A stretch of 64,000 nucleotides of DNA from Cacajao melanocephalus (taxonomy: Eukaryota > Chordata > Mammalia > Primates > Pitheciidae): contig CAUYLG010044556.1 of assembly GCA_963573385.1 (NCBI GenBank), positions 38,834-102,833 of the forward strand, written 5' to 3'. The number at the start of each line of letters is the position of its first letter. Within the stretch, counting starts at the first letter, position 1. Of the stretch, positions 10,338 to 24,839 are shown piece after piece. The notes beneath the pieces were generated by a model that worked only from the letters and a program-made list of their open reading frames with translations, was not told the origin of the DNA and searched no databases. Made by a program: the position numbers and the translations under genes.

Positions 10338-13027
10338 AGTTCATCTAATTTTTAAGGTGACCAGGGCCTAGCACACATTTCAGTTTGATTGCTGATATCT
10401 GTAAACTATTCATAGCTATATGTATATATTTGTTTGTTCATTCTTTTATTCTAATGCATTCAGTACCCATTTTGCATCTTGGAACTGTGCTAGGCAGAAA
10501 GAATATAAATGAAATTATCTTCAGAGATCATATTATAGAAATTATCAAGCAAGTGCAACACATTCAGCAGGAAAAAGACACCTGTTCAGATTTTACCTTT
10601 TTAGCTGGCTGTGGTATATAATACAGCATGTTTGCTTCATGTTTTAACATTTCATGGTTAAGGATTGTACAAGTATTTAAGTGTTTTAAAGCATTTTGAA
10701 ATGATTTCTTTTCACACATTTTCCCACTGGATTTTATAAAAATAATTTTATTGTAAGTTAAAATAGCTGTATAAATAAAACATATCAACCTACTTTAATT
10801 TCACTAGAAGTACTTCATATCAGAGTACTGTTGAGCTATTTCTGCTTGTAGTTTGGCCCTTTCATTGGCCCAAGGATGCCCAGTGGTGAGCACTTCTTAT
10901 GCCAAATGCCTCACAGCTCCCCCTCTGTAAGCGCCCTCAACAAGACTAAGAATTAGAGGCAGTTATTGTGTTAAGCCCCACAGAACCTACCCTTCCTCTA
11001 CCTTCTTTCTTCTCTATAACAGCTCCTCTTGCTTTCATTCATTCTACTTAGAGATCTGGACTTTCCTTTTTATTCTCCTTTCCGTTACAGAATGGGCAGA
11101 ATGAAAAGCAGCCATTTGTACTTTGAAACATTTTCATAAAGTTTGTTACCTCTACCAGTGGATTTTTAATCCTGTGGTGCTGGAATAAAAGATTTGACCT
11201 CATCCAGCAAACCTAATGGATAAAATGTCTTTAACTCTGTTAAATGAATTTCAGTCACAAAAAAAGAAACAGAAATAATCTTCGGTGGGTTAGAGATTGG
11301 GCAACAGTTTTTACCCTGAAATCATAGTATGCCCAAGTTAATCCTAAGTGTGAACCTGTAGTCATTTTAGTGTTCATAGGAGCTGGTGGAAAGAAGGCTC
11401 TGTAATCTCCCATGTGATCTTCCTTGCTCCTCTGCGAGAGAAAGTCTGGTGGTCCAAGGGAATGCAAAGGGTGTTGAATCAGATGAAGATCTGATTTTTT
11501 TCTCCATGTACTTGCTCTTTGTCCTTGGCAGGTTACTTAAATTTTATCTCCCAGCATGGGTTTCCTTGCATATAAAGTGAAACTCCTAGTCGTTGTCACT
11601 TGTAAATAGGTTGTTTCTTACAGGTTTGCTGATCTCTAAGTCCTCATTTTCCCACTTCCTCAGGGTTACTGCTTTCCATGTTAGTACCTCCTGCAAATAT
11701 GAGGGGAGTGCACAGCTTTGCCACTTGTGCACTAGTGATTGTGCCACAGTTTTATAACTGGGGTTTAAAAAGTGATATATGCTCAACTGAGACAATGTTT
11801 AGGAAATACAGGAAACAAGGCTGAAATTATAGTCTCACAAAGACAACTCAACTCTGCATATTTCTGTGCAGACCTTTATTATTATTTTTCTCCATTTTTA
11901 TAATTACCTTGCAAATGTGAATTTTGTATCTTACTTTCTTATAAGGTTTCACTCATATTTTCCTATTGTTATTCTTTCATGACTTTTGAACATTCGAGCT
12001 GTTTGCTACTTTTTACTACTAATATTACATTAACTTACCTTTTTCATTAACTAGCTTTTTTATGTTTAATGTATTTCCTTATTAAACATCCTCAGAAGCA
12101 ATTTGCTAAGTTAAGGAGTAGGAATGTTTTAAGGCTACTTGTTTCTGTTATTTGTTATTAAATGTTTGTTTTACATAGCATAGAATACAAAGTGTTGGGT
12201 GTAAAAATTGAGTTTACCTTAGTTTTTGTTTTCTAGCAATTTTTAACTTAGTGGGGAAAATGATATAATTATGTAAAAAGTTACATAGCCTTGGGAAAAA
12301 CGAACAGTTATTTCCAGATGTCAGTGGAGGTGTTATTAGATAATAGGACAGAACATATGCATGCATGCCATAGAAATCAAAATAGGAAGAGGACTGTCCA
12401 CCACATGCTTGGTTTCATTTTGTATCATAGCAACCTTTTATGCTTGGCGGGGTCCCTATGTTATAAGGATGGAAGCCAAACAGGAGACAGATGGTCACAC
12501 TGATAGTAATTAGTAAATCTAGGATTCAAAAATCGGATTCTAAATCCAATGTGACCAGATAGGAACTTTTGGGCTTTGTGGCAGTTTCAGCCTTTTAGAG
12601 ACCTTTATGATGATCCTATTCTTGACCACAGTCTCATTGGGCCTTTTTTTTTTTCTCATGTGTGATAATGGAGTGGAATATTATTATCATAATACACTCA
12701 TGGGCAAGTAATTTTTTAGATGTCTCTGATTAATTGTCCTTTGGAGTAAAGATATAGCGTGGTTAGAGTATGCCTTCAGAAAATCCAGCCCACGAGAAGC
12801 AACTTTGAGTTTATGACTTTTCCTTACCAAGAATGTGCATGTAAGGGGAACACTTAAGTCTGGTTTAAAATATAGAGCACTTACAATTTTACATTTTTAA
12901 TGGTAATCATGTTTTTAAGTATTTGGGGGATTTTGTTTTGTTTTAGATTATCTTTATTTTTATTAGAAATAAGCCCTTAACATTTTGGATTCCTTTGTCT
13001 TTCTCCCAATTTTTTGTTATTTTATAG

Positions 13028-13160
13028 AAATCTTCTTCCTATTACTCATGTGTGCATAGAAGAAGGAGAAAAGCCCATGGTGATATTGCCTTACATGAAC
13101 TGGGGCAATCTTAAATTGTTTTTACGGCAGTGCAAGTTAGTAGAGGCCAATAATCCACAG
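13028..13160 (+). CDS. RYK: RYK exon: N-lobe/hinge of kinase-like domain
   Basis: This 133-nt exon completes the split Arg codon and reads NLLPITHVCIEEGEKPMVIL, then PYMNWGNLKLFLRQCKLVEA, then NNPQ, ending on a codon boundary. It covers strands beta4-beta5, the hinge (ILPYMNWGNL) and helix D. The acceptor is TTTTATAG and the donor CAG/GTGAGA. An apparent open frame runs past the donor into the intron, but the splice site and the match to RYK set the exon end. Confidence 0.97.
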
Positions 13161-14747
<1,587 letters not shown>

Positions 14748-14857
14748 GCAATTTCTCAGCAAGACCTGGTACACATGGCTATTCAGATTGCCTGTGGCAT
14801 GAGCTACTTGGCCAGAAGAGAAGTCATCCACAAAGACCTGGCTGCTAGGAACTGTGT
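14748..14857 (+). CDS. RYK: RYK exon: catalytic loop with HKD in place of HRD
   Basis: This 110-nt exon reads AISQQDLVHMAIQIACGMSY, then LARREVIHKDLAARNC and two bases of a Val codon. It holds helix E and the catalytic loop. The loop is HKDLAARN where active tyrosine kinases have HRDLAARN, a known RYK feature. The donor GT is the second GT of TGTGTGTAGG: the frame across to GATTGATGAC in the next exon requires the exon to end at 14857. Confidence 0.97.
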
Positions 14858-15018
14858 GTAGGTGCCATGAGCTTGATACTGTCACTTGATGGAGAGTGCT
14901 TCCTGGATTTGGGATTCTCTGGGAGTCACAGTGGGACTTGGATTGTATTTAAGGGTGGTGGTGTTCCCTACTTTTTAATACTCTGATTGCATTTGATGTT
15001 CATGTCTTTACTTTTCAG
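14858..15018 (+). other. RYK: Short RYK intron (161 bp)
   Basis: Small GT-AG intron between GTAGGTGCC and TACTTTTCAG. It has no repeat or other feature. Confidence 0.95.
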
Positions 15019-15178
15019 GATTGATGACACACTTCAAGTTAAGATCACAGACAATGCCCTCTCCAGAGACTTGTTCCCCATGGACTATCACTGTCTAGGG
15101 GACAATGAAAACAGGCCAGTTCGTTGGATGGCTCTTGAAAGTCTGGTTAATAACGAGTTCTCTAGTGCTAGTGATGTG
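15019..15178 (+). CDS. RYK: RYK exon: DNA motif (for DFG) and activation segment
   Basis: This 160-nt exon finishes the Val codon and reads IDDTLQVKITDNALSRDL, then FPMDYHCLGDNENRPVRWMA, then LESLVNNEFSSASDV. The metal-binding DFG motif is replaced by DNA (ITDNALS), and the segment ends in WMALES where kinases have WMAPES/APE-like sequence. It explains why RYK is treated as a pseudokinase. The donor is GTG/GTAAGT at 15179. Confidence 0.97.
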
Positions 15179-15419
15179 GTAAGTGCTGGGACCCCCAGAT
15201 AGAAAAAGAATAGAGAAACAGCTTTCTGTTTTTAAATGTTTTACCATTTTTGTCTTTTGAAAATAATCTACCAGCTGTTCCCTGAAATTTTTCATCCAGA
15301 AGGCAAGCGTAATTAGCTGCCAGTCAACCAGTTTATGGAGAGGAGCTGTGACCCAGACCATAGGCCAGCACTGTGTATAATCTCTTCATCTTCACAGTAC
15401 TGCTCTGACAGGAACACTG

Positions 15420-15745
<326 letters not shown>

Positions 15746-16455
15746 AACAGAAGTACTATTAACTTTAAGAGGTAGGCTGTGGTATCCCAGTTTTAAAGGT
15801 GAGGATTTTGAGATTCAGAGAGGTTACAGCAATTTCGTTATTTTTCTTTCCTTATTTAAGAGACAGACCAAATCATTGCCAGATCATAAAGATGTTTTGT
15901 TTTTTTCAGATGACCTCTTCTAAGTGTTATGGCCCATAAAATTTATAATCCCCCACATCATGCACTTCCTGTTGTCAGTTTCTGGGTGGTTCTGCCCACT
16001 CAGCCAGATCATAGTTGGGTCCTTTATACCTAGTGATGTGTAGTTTCAGAAGCGACATTCACTTGTGGATATTTTACAGCCATTTTAAATTTCTGTCACT
16101 TCTTAGTCTTATTTGGAAGACTAAGTGTAATTTATTTTTGTATCTCTTGGCTGTTAGACTTTATTATTGTTGTTGAATATTTAGGGATTAGGTAAACCTT
16201 CTGCTTATAGGGTCCCACATATGTTCGCTCAGTGATAATCTGTGTTACATGTGAAATTCTACAGAATAATTTGCTTCTAAGTTTCAACTGTAAGAATTGG
16301 GCTTACTGTATCATTTTTTCTTGTGTCTCTGTATTTTATTTATAATTTAGGACTATACTTTTGTTTCAAAGTATGTGTTTTAAGGATTAGTCTTTTAATT
16401 GTGTATTACTGTACGATAATTAATTATATTAACTGGTATATACTCTTCTCCTCAG

Positions 16456-16876
16456 TGTATGAGTTTTCTGAGGCTGTTGTAACAAATTGCTACAACCTCG
16501 GTGGCTGAAAACAATAGAAATAGTCTCTCGTGGTTCCATTCTGAGGCCAAATGTCTGAAATCAAGGTGTAGTCAAGGCTGGGCTCCCTCCAGAGGCTCTC
16601 ATGGAGAAGCAGTCCTTGTTCCATTTCTCTCTGTTCCAAGTTCATACCACGTTCTCCTTCATGTGTGTCTGTCTTTCAAACTCTCTCTGCGTCGCTCTTA
16701 AAAGATACATATGATTTAGAATCCATCTACATAATCCAGAACTTTTCCCCTCAAGGTCCTTAATTTAATCACACGTTCTGTCCTGTAAGGTAATTACAGG
16801 TTTCGGGGATTAGGACATGGACGTATCTTTGGGGCTACATGGACATATCTTTGGGGCTACCATTCAGTTCACTGCA
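16456..16876 (-). repeat. MaLR-type LTR (MLT1 group), antisense
   Basis: Begins TGTATGAGTTTTCTGAGGCT followed by TTGTAACAAATTGCTACAAC and GGTGGCTGAAAACAATAGAA, and ends CATTCAGTTCACTGCA. This is the reverse complement wording of the MLT1 LTR group. Near the end about 22 bp (ATGGAC.TATCTTTGGGGCTAC) is tandemly duplicated at 16817-16860. Confidence 0.7.
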
Positions 16877-17029
16877 ATCAGTAACTGAAATTAATATTTC
16901 TTTACTGAAAAACTGATATTCTAATTTAAAATCCTTAGAATAATTTGAGAAAGGAGAAAAATTCTCTTATTAACTCTTAACTACTAAATAATTTTTTTTC
17001 CTTTTTCGAAACTGTGTGCTATTTGACAT

Positions 17030-17391
17030 TGATATGGTTTGGCTATGTCCCCACCCAAAATCTCATCTTGAATTGTAATTTTCATAATCCCCACGTTTCA
17101 AGGGTGTTGAGACCAAGGGTGGAGGTAATTGGATCATGGGGACGGTTTCCCCATGCTGTTCTCATGAGTCTCACAAGATCTGATGGTTTCATAAGCATCT
17201 GGCTTTTCCTCTGCTTTCACTCACTCCATCCTGCCACCCTGTGAAGAAGGTGCCTGGGTCTCCTTTGCCTTCTGTCATGATTGTAAGTTTCCTGAGGCCT
17301 CCCCAGAAAAGCAGAAATAATTCAACCTTTCCTTTATAAATTACCCAGTCTTGGGTATTTCTTCATAGCAGTGTGAGAATGGACTAATACA
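17030..17391 (+). repeat. Solo MST/THE1-type MaLR LTR
   Basis: A complete LTR of 362 bp beginning TGATATGGTTTGGCTATGTC and ending GAGAATGGACTAATACA, the hallmark ends of MST/THE1 LTRs. It is flanked by GACAT (17025-17029) and GATAT (17392-17396), a 5-bp target duplication with one mismatch. No internal sequence is attached, so it is a solo LTR. Confidence 0.88.
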
Positions 17392-18738
17392 GATATATTG
17401 CTCCTTTTACATACCAAGTATTTTGATAAAATGTGTTCTCTTAATATGAATGAGCAATTTAAATAATTTTTAAATTCTTTAAATTAAAATCAAGGCCTTC
17501 CATTGTATGTATCTTCAAAATACTTTGTTTTAACTCAAGATAAACTATTCTCAAAGAAACAATTTATCTGACACTTGTGAGATGAGCAAAGTAAATATGA
17601 ATGATTATAAGAAGCGATGGGATCTGCTTCGCAGAGCAGTCACAGAAGCTAACACTGAAGGACAACCTACTTCATGTTGTCCATAGCCTCTCCTAACCAG
17701 AGAGTGTGAGGCATGGTGGCAGGTGGGTGGCAGGATGAGGTCAAATACAACCAGCCTCTTGGATACTGAATCCCAGGGTTCAGCTTATAGAGCAGTGGGG
17801 TACTAGTCCTGGTCTGTTTTTCCAGAACTTTCATGATAAAATAAAATGTCTCTCTAGCATTAATTGTCTAGAAGTTAAACATACCAAGTAAAGCAGTACA
17901 AATATGCAAAGCAGCTTATATACTTTTAATGACTACTTAAAGAGAACCTGGGCCTTATTTTAGGCAGAGAAGGGTTACATTTTTGGTTTTGGTTTTGATT
18001 TTGATTTTTTAAAAATAACATAGGAAGGGAAAGCAGAGTTTGATTTTAGGCCAGGGCATAGCTGCTGTATTGAATGACAGTAAGGACTGGTTCTACTCTT
18101 TCATAAGGTTTTTGGTTTTAGAGTTGCCAAATCTTTATTCAGAAATTCTGAATTATAGCTGGAACTGTTTACCAGCTGTACATTGAGCAAAGCTGTTTTC
18201 ATCGAGTAGGAAGGGGGATAGGAGAAATCGATTTGGCTTTGGTTGTAGAACATAATTTTAAAACATTGTATCAGTTGAATTAGAGTATTGTGGTTTTCAA
18301 ATCCACTCCTTTAGTAAAATCTCGCATCTAAACATTTTTAAATGTAGAAAAGTCAAAGAAACTTTTCTTAGTGTTTACTTCAGAAATTTTATTCCATAGT
18401 TGATTTAAAAGATGGATTCACTCGTCTCTTTGGGATGTTATTTTTTTTATTTTTAATGGTTGATTTAAAATTTTTGTTGTGTTGTTTATTGAAATATAGT
18501 TGCCTTTGCTGAAATGAGATGGCAGTTGTTGTGGTGAACCAAAACTAGTTTGATGGGCAGAAAATGGAAGATAATTCTTAGATGATAATCTATAAGTATT
18601 TCATGTAATTTGAAGAGATTGGAAATTTTTTTATTGTTCTCTTAGAAAAAGGAGTTACTGATGTAATTCAAAGGAGACTGCAAGATGGCCAGTATTGCTG
18701 TTTGCTTGCACAGTGGAGGCCCCCAAAATATGTGTTAC

Positions 18739-19042
18739 TTTTTTTTTTTTCTTAGACACAGGGTCTCACTCTATTGCTCAGGCTGGAGTGCAGTGGTACA
18801 GTGCTGCAGTCATAGCTCAGTGCAGCCTGTACTCCTGGGCTCAAGTGGTCCTCTTGCCTCAGCCTCTTGAGTAGCTAGGATTACAGTGTGTGCCACCATA
18901 CCTGGCTAGTTTTTTAATTTTTTGTAGCGATGGAGTCTCGTTGTTTTGCCCAGGCTGATCTTGTACCCCTAGGCTCAAGCAATGCTCCTGCCTTGACCTC
19001 TCAAAGCACTGAGATTACACCTGTGAGCTACTGTACCCAGCC
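18739..19042 (-). repeat. Alu element, antisense, old
   Basis: T-rich tail at 18739-18750, then GACACAGGGTCTCACTCTAT and the rest of an antisense Alu ending CTGTACCCAGCC. Divergence suggests AluJ. Confidence 0.93.
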
Positions 19043-19509
19043 TATATTACTTAATTTATTCTATTTATTTCTGTGTAAGCTATACCATTGTATAAGTAAG
19101 TGATGATAGGAATTATTTTTTTGGTAATATTTATGATCAAATATTTTGTAGGACCTCCAGAGTGAAAATTAAGTTAGATAATATGCTTTCAACAAAGGAG
19201 GCTATAAGTAATAATAATACATCTCCAAGCAAGATGCTCCAAGAGCATTGAGTGTCTTCAGCTGGGTATTAGCTGGCAAAGTTCATGTTGAAGATACATG
19301 GTTTGGTTAGGCAGAACATTTCAAATTATATCAGAAATAGTTATTTTTATGGTTATGGCATTTTACAGGAGTTCACACATTTTATAGAAGAATCTGCCAT
19401 CATCAGAATGCAATTAAACTTAATACTTAGTTGCTTGTTCATGTGGCAGCTTTATTTTAAAATATCACCATTAACTTAATGGTGAGCAGCTTAACAAGAG
19501 AATTAGTTA

Positions 19510-20119
19510 TTACAGATAAACAGCTTTGTATTCATTCTCCTCCTCCGCTGCCTCTTCCTCCTCGCTATCTTCACCTTTCTCTTCCACCTTTGTCCAGGCA
19601 ACTTTAGCAGGACCTTTTGTGCCATCAGACTTTCCTTTAGACTTGCAGTTAGCAACGTCCTTCTCGTATTTCTCCTTTAGCTTTGCTGCCTTTGTGATGC
19701 AAAGCTGCTTTCCAGTGTCAGTTAAGTTATTCCACCTCTTATGTAGCTTTTTTGCCACATCTCCAATAGAGATGCCAGGGTCTGCAGAATTAATCTTGAG
19801 GCAGAATTCTGAACAGAACAGGAAGAATCTGGATAATGGGCTTTTGAGGGCATTGAGGTCCTTTTTGTTTTTATTTTTGTTTTGTCTCCCTTAGATGGTC
19901 CATAATCCTTCATTTCTGAATCATAGCATATTTTACCTGCTTTTGCCATTTCATCAGATGTAGACTTCTCTTTCCCAGACATTGTCTTCCACTTCTCAGT
20001 ACACTTTTTGGAAAATTTTGCAAAATTGGGTTTTTTCTCTTAGGTTCTCTGCATGCCTGCACAAGGAAGGCATAAGCAAACATCTTGCCTTTTGGTTTTC
20101 TGGAGTAGCTTTTAGCCAC
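19510..20119 (-). pseudogene. HMGB3 processed pseudogene
   Basis: Intronless antisense copy of an HMG-box mRNA, 610 bp against about 603 for the HMGB3 coding region. Three reading frames must be joined. The first part reads VAKSYSRKPKGKMFAYAF then LVQACRE; then [20 protein letters not shown]; then [20 protein letters not shown] and [13 protein letters not shown] before an acidic tail. MSGKEKS, YGPSKG and the KGPAKVA linker favour HMGB3 over HMGB1/2. The start codon is GTG, frameshifts split both HMG boxes, and the tail is shortened. No clear poly-A remains. It lies antisense in a RYK intron and should not make an HMGB protein. The symbol is left empty because the pseudogene number is not known to me. 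Confidence 0.88.
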
Positions 20120-22478
20120 CCTGACTGTATTGTTCATTAGTCTGGGCCGCACAGGGCGCATGACACATAGCTTGGTGATTCCCCAGTCTCATGCGAGCTG
20201 CCTCCACAAGAGCCACCTCAACATCATAATTACTTTCAGTGTGTTTTGGCATAAACTTACTTGAAATAGCTGTGTGACCCAAATTCTTCTGAGCTCTACT
20301 TAGCATGTGATGTTAAGAATGTCCTTTGATTTGCATTTAACATGTTTAACTCCTAGAAAATGTTCACATTTTTCTTTAGATTATGAATTTGTTTTCTTAT
20401 GTGTGTATATACACTCCCACACGCACATATGTACATATGTATGTATTGCCTTTGCTTTAAATAATTAGAATTGAAAGGACTAGGAACACCCTTCTGTTTT
20501 CTGTGACTATGATGTGACTATTCATGTAAAAATCCTACCTTTTAGTTTTTTGGGATTGAATTTTTTTTAATTCTTAAAATATTTTAAAGCTCACATGTTG
20601 AAGATTGCTTTTTAACATTTGGGTTGGAAATGTGTACACACAGTCATTATATTCTGTTGCCACTTTTTCTTTATGGGCGAAGTTGGGGGCTTAAAATTAC
20701 ATTTAATGTTCTATTTTTGGACACTTCCACCAGAGTCTATACACATGTAAAATACATATTTTTAGATGTAAATGTAGCGCCCAACAAATGATACTGCTGC
20801 CTTGGAGGAAACATTTTCTCTGTCCTTTACGACAATCTTAACATTTTTGCATTTTTTTATTAAGCATTCTGTATGATTTATTTAGAAATACATTAATGTT
20901 TTCCATCATAAAAATAATACATTGCATCTCTAGGTTGTGTTTTCAGAATTTTTACTGAAGGGATTCACTATTTCAGTATGTCCAGATTCTTATGTTAACA
21001 TCAACTTTTAACTGTTGAGCTTAAGAACTAGTTATAAATGTCTTTCTAATATTATTCCAAGATATGACATCATTGTAGGCATTCTTAAGAATTTCTGGAT
21101 ATTGTTGTTATTGTGTTTTCATCGGATGTGGATACCACCATAAATTTTTTTTAATGTGACTTTCTTTTCCTTTATTTGAAAATAGAGTTCTTGATTTACA
21201 TCTTCTTTGAATTATTTAGCTAATTATAGTAGTTAACATAATTCTACTCTTAAGAACTACCCTCTATTAGGAGATTACTAAATTTAATCAGGAGTATGCA
21301 GTTATGAATTTCTTTCTTATTGGTTTTCTTGTCTTTTTAGTATTACATTGTGTTTAAGAAGCATTTTCTTAAGAAAAACAAGTCAAGGAAATAACTTCCA
21401 TGCCAAATATTATCAGCATGGTTTATGGCAATGAAGAGATCCTTTTAAAGGTATTTGAACAGTTTTTAGGGGATAGGGCAAATCAAAATGTGGTGCTTGT
21501 GCCTTTATATTATTTATTTTGTGGATATTAATGATTACTTAGAAGAAAAAAGGAAATCTGAAGTTATCCGGAGACCGCATCTGCAGCACATTGCTGCATA
21601 TGACTCTCTCACTCCCTGTGTGCCCAGTGCTGTGGAAGGAGCCCAGTGCTTGTTGCACCCTGAGCAGACCTGAGCAGGAGCCTGACATTGATAATATACT
21701 TATGAAGAGTAGTCTGCTGAACTACTGTGGTGTCAGAGAGAAAGCTAGAGTTATGGAGGATACTTATTATTTTTTAAAGTACAGAAAACTTTACTCATTA
21801 TTAATTTTACAGTAATGCATAGATTCCTAGTATTTTTTCTTTATAGTTGCAGATTTTATATACAACAATCTTGGAACTATTATTTAAGTATTAAGTTCAC
21901 ATTAAGAGGAATTAATATTAAAGACCTGAAAAACCTAGAGGTGCAAGGATTATTTCAGACTTTAAGAAATAAAAATTTAAGATTTAATATTAATGTTAAG
22001 AAGATATTTAGTTTTATGTAATGGTACTTTTTTTTCATCCTAATATTTCCTTGGAATGAGGAATGAATGGATTTACGTTAAGAAGAGTTACTGTATTTTC
22101 AGAGGTGAGCACTTGCTGTCCTGTCATCAAGTAGTTATGCTGGGTGTGTTTTCTGTCGCTGGCTTTCCCTCAGGATAATTTACCAATATGATCTTGTAAA
22201 CAGCTCTTCATAATCCTTTAGAGACTTGTCCTTACTCTGTTTAATATTCCCTTCAGATAGCCCTAGTGTTCTGATGGAGTAATGTCCGTGCATCTGATAC
22301 AGTGGCAGAAAGTACCATAAATAGCAGATCTGTGTAATGGCCTGGGTAGCATCCAGTGTTGCCTCCTCTGTCTTTCCTAATCACAGAGATTGTAGGGCAG
22401 ATTTATAGCAGAAGTAGTCACTTTTCAATCATGTATAACACTCTGCTTAAAGATTGCTGATGTTCAAAGTTGAGTTGG

Positions 22479-22726
22479 TGTCTTAGTGTATTGGGGCCAC
22501 TATAACAAACTGCCATAGACTGGATAACTTAAATAACAAACATTTAAGCATAGGGGTGAGGGAGTCTCTGGTGGTCTCTTCTTTAAGAGTACCAATCCCA
22601 TTTATGAGGGCTGCACTCTCATGACCTGACCACCTCTCAAAGGCCCCAACTCCTAATACCATCACTTGGGGGTTAAGATTTCAGCATATGAATGGTGGCA
22701 GGGAAACAAACATTCAGTCCATCACA
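22479..22726 (-). repeat. MLT1 LTR (MaLR), antisense, internally deleted
   Basis: Starts TGTCTTAGTGTATTGGGGCC followed by ACTATAACAAACTGCCATAG and ends CATTCAGTCCATCACA, which is the reverse complement of an MLT1 LTR. At about 248 bp it is shorter than usual, so a middle part is missing. Confidence 0.75.
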
Positions 22727-23300
22727 CTGTGCCACCGGCCTTCCATAATTTTTGTCAGCCTCACATGCAAAATACATTTATTCCATCCTAACAGCCCTAA
22801 AAGTCTTAACTTGTTCTAGCATCAGCTTTTAAGTCTTAAGTCCAAAGTGTCATTTAAATATCTAAATTGGATACGGATGAACCTCAAGGTACAGTTTGTG
22901 CTGAGGCAAATTCCTCTCTAGCTCTGAATTTATAAAAGCAAACAAGTTATGTGCTTCAAAAATACAGTGGTGGGACAAGTAATGAATAGACATATTCATT
23001 CCAAAGGGAAGAAATAGGAAAGAAGAAAGGAATAATGCATCTTAAATAAAAAACCTAACTGAACAAACAATATTAAACCTTAGGACTCAAGAATAATTCT
23101 CTTTGGCTTAGTACTTTGCTTTTCAGGTCCACTAGAGTGGGAATATCATTCCTCAGCTAGGTGGGAAGGTACCTCAGTGGCTCTTTGTCAGGGCGCCACC
23201 TCAGAGGCACTGAGGTCCTTTTTTGGCACTTGTGGCCCACCAGACCTGAAGAGGCATCTAGGAGGAGGCATGTCCCTCTGGACATTTATTCTAGGCCTCA
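22727..23300 (-). repeat. MaLR internal sequence, antisense (probable)
   Basis: Directly follows the antisense LTR. It contains phrases typical of MaLR internal regions in reverse complement, such as AGTCCAAAGTGTCATTTAAA and CATTCCAAAGGGAAGAAATA. Heavily decayed, with no open frame. The far boundary is approximate. Confidence 0.5.
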
Positions 23301-23339
23301 TAAAGGGCATCTATAGAAAAACCTATAGCTAACATATTT

Positions 23340-24590
23340 AGTGGTAAAAGGCTGAATTCTTTTTATTTAATCCAGGAACAAGACAAGGATGGCCACTCTT
23401 ACCACTTCTGTTATTCAGCACTGTCCTTGAGGTTGTCGCCGGTGCACTAAGGGAAGAAAAAACTGGATAGAAAAAGTAACTGTTTGCAGAATAAGATGAT
23501 TGATCATCTATGTAGAAAATTCAATATGATATACAAAAAAGCTACTAAAACTAATTGACTTTAGAAAGGTTACAAGATACACGATCAGTGTACAAAAATC
23601 AATTGTATTTTTGAACATTAACAATGAAAACGTTTTTAAAAAGTTTATAAGAACATAAAAAATATGAAATTCTCAGGAATAAATCTGACAAAAAATGTGA
23701 AAGAGCTATACAATACATTGCTGAGAGAAATTAAAAGAATACATACACAATAGGAGAGGTATACCCTTTTTGTTGGTCAGAAAACTCAAAATATTAAGAT
23801 AATTCTCTCCAAGTTTGAAAAATATTATCAACATTATTAGTCATTCATTAGGGAAATGCAAAATCAAACCACAGTGAGATACTGTTGGTTTGGCTAAAAT
23901 TGAAAAGCCTGACCATACCAAGTGTTGACAAGGATATGAAAGAACAAGAGCTCTCTTACACTGCTAGCAGGAATGTAAAATGGGATAGTCACTTCAGAAA
24001 ACAGTTTGGCAGTTTCTTAAAATGTTGAATATATATGTATCATAGTCAGTCATTTTGCTCCCAGATAAATGAAATCATATTCTTACCAACACTGTATACA
24101 GATGTTCATAGCAGCTTTGTTTTTAATAGCTAAATCTCAGCATAATTCAAATGCTCATCAACAGGTAAATAGCTAAACAAACTGCAATATTCATATAACA
24201 AACTATACTATTCAGTAAAAAGAAATGAACTGTTGGTACATGCTACATCATGGGTGAATCCCAGAATCATTATTCCAAGTAAAAGAAGCTAGGAAAACAG
24301 TACACAGCTTGAATAATTCTATTTATATAGTTTTAGAAAATGCCAGCTGTCTATAGTGACAGAAAGCAGATTTAATGGGTACTTGGGGATGGTAGTGCTG
24401 TTGGTAGGGAGAGGTGGAAGGAAAGGATCAAAGCAAAAAGAATCTTTTGGAAGTGATAGGTTCCTTATGTTGGTTGTGGCAGTAGTTTCAGGAGTGTTTA
24501 GGTGTGTCATAACTTACCCAGTTGAATACTTTATATGCAGTTTCTTGTATGTCAGGTGTACTACAACAAAAATAAATGAAGACTTTCTTT
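23340..24590 (+). repeat. Old L1 (L1M-type) 3' fragment, sense
   Basis: Decayed L1 ORF2 and 3' end. Recognisable parts are CAAGACAAGGATGGCCACTC (RT region), AGGGAAATGCAAAATCAAAC and CTTACACTGCTAGCAGGAAT, then a 3'UTR-like part to about 24590. There are many gaps and stops. It is much older than the L1 at 45.9 kb. Confidence 0.8.
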
Positions 24591-24690
24591 GCTATCTGAT
24601 CACTGCTGCTAACATATCTAAGAATACTTGCTATATTTGCCTCATCTTAAGACCCACCAAGGACTTTTGTTTAAAATGATGTGATCCAGG

Positions 24691-24839
24691 CCCGTCGCGG
24701 TGGCTCACACCTGTAATTCCAGCACTTTGGGAGGCCACAGAGGGGTGGATCACTTGAAACCAGGAGTCTGAGAGTGGCCTGGCCAACATGGTGAAACCCC
24801 ATCTCTGTTAAAAATACAAATAAATAAATTAATTAAGTA
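24691..24839 (+). repeat. Alu left-monomer element with target duplication
   Basis: Only the left Alu arm is present, from CCCGTCGCGGTGGCTCACAC to ACATGGTGAAACCCCATCTC, then an A-rich TAAATAAATTAATT tail. A perfect 12-bp duplication ATGTGATCCAGG lies at 24679-24690 and 24840-24851. The duplication shows the monomer was inserted as such rather than cut down later. Confidence 0.88.

Larger units (their letters stand above)
8049..13027 (+). other. RYK: RYK intron
   Basis: A GT-AG intron of about 5.0 kb. It contains degraded antisense LINE sequence near 8200-8850, a perfect inverted repeat at 8489-8514 and one antisense Alu at 10035-10337. In 8850-10020 and 10350-13000 I see only AT-rich, non-coding sequence; 11870-12150 has a weak antisense-LINE appearance. 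The acceptor is TTTTATAG. Confidence 0.85.

Noticed and set aside
19526..19894. 122-codon serine-rich frame on the + strand
   Set aside because: Reverse shadow of the HMGB3 pseudogene acidic tail and HMG box.
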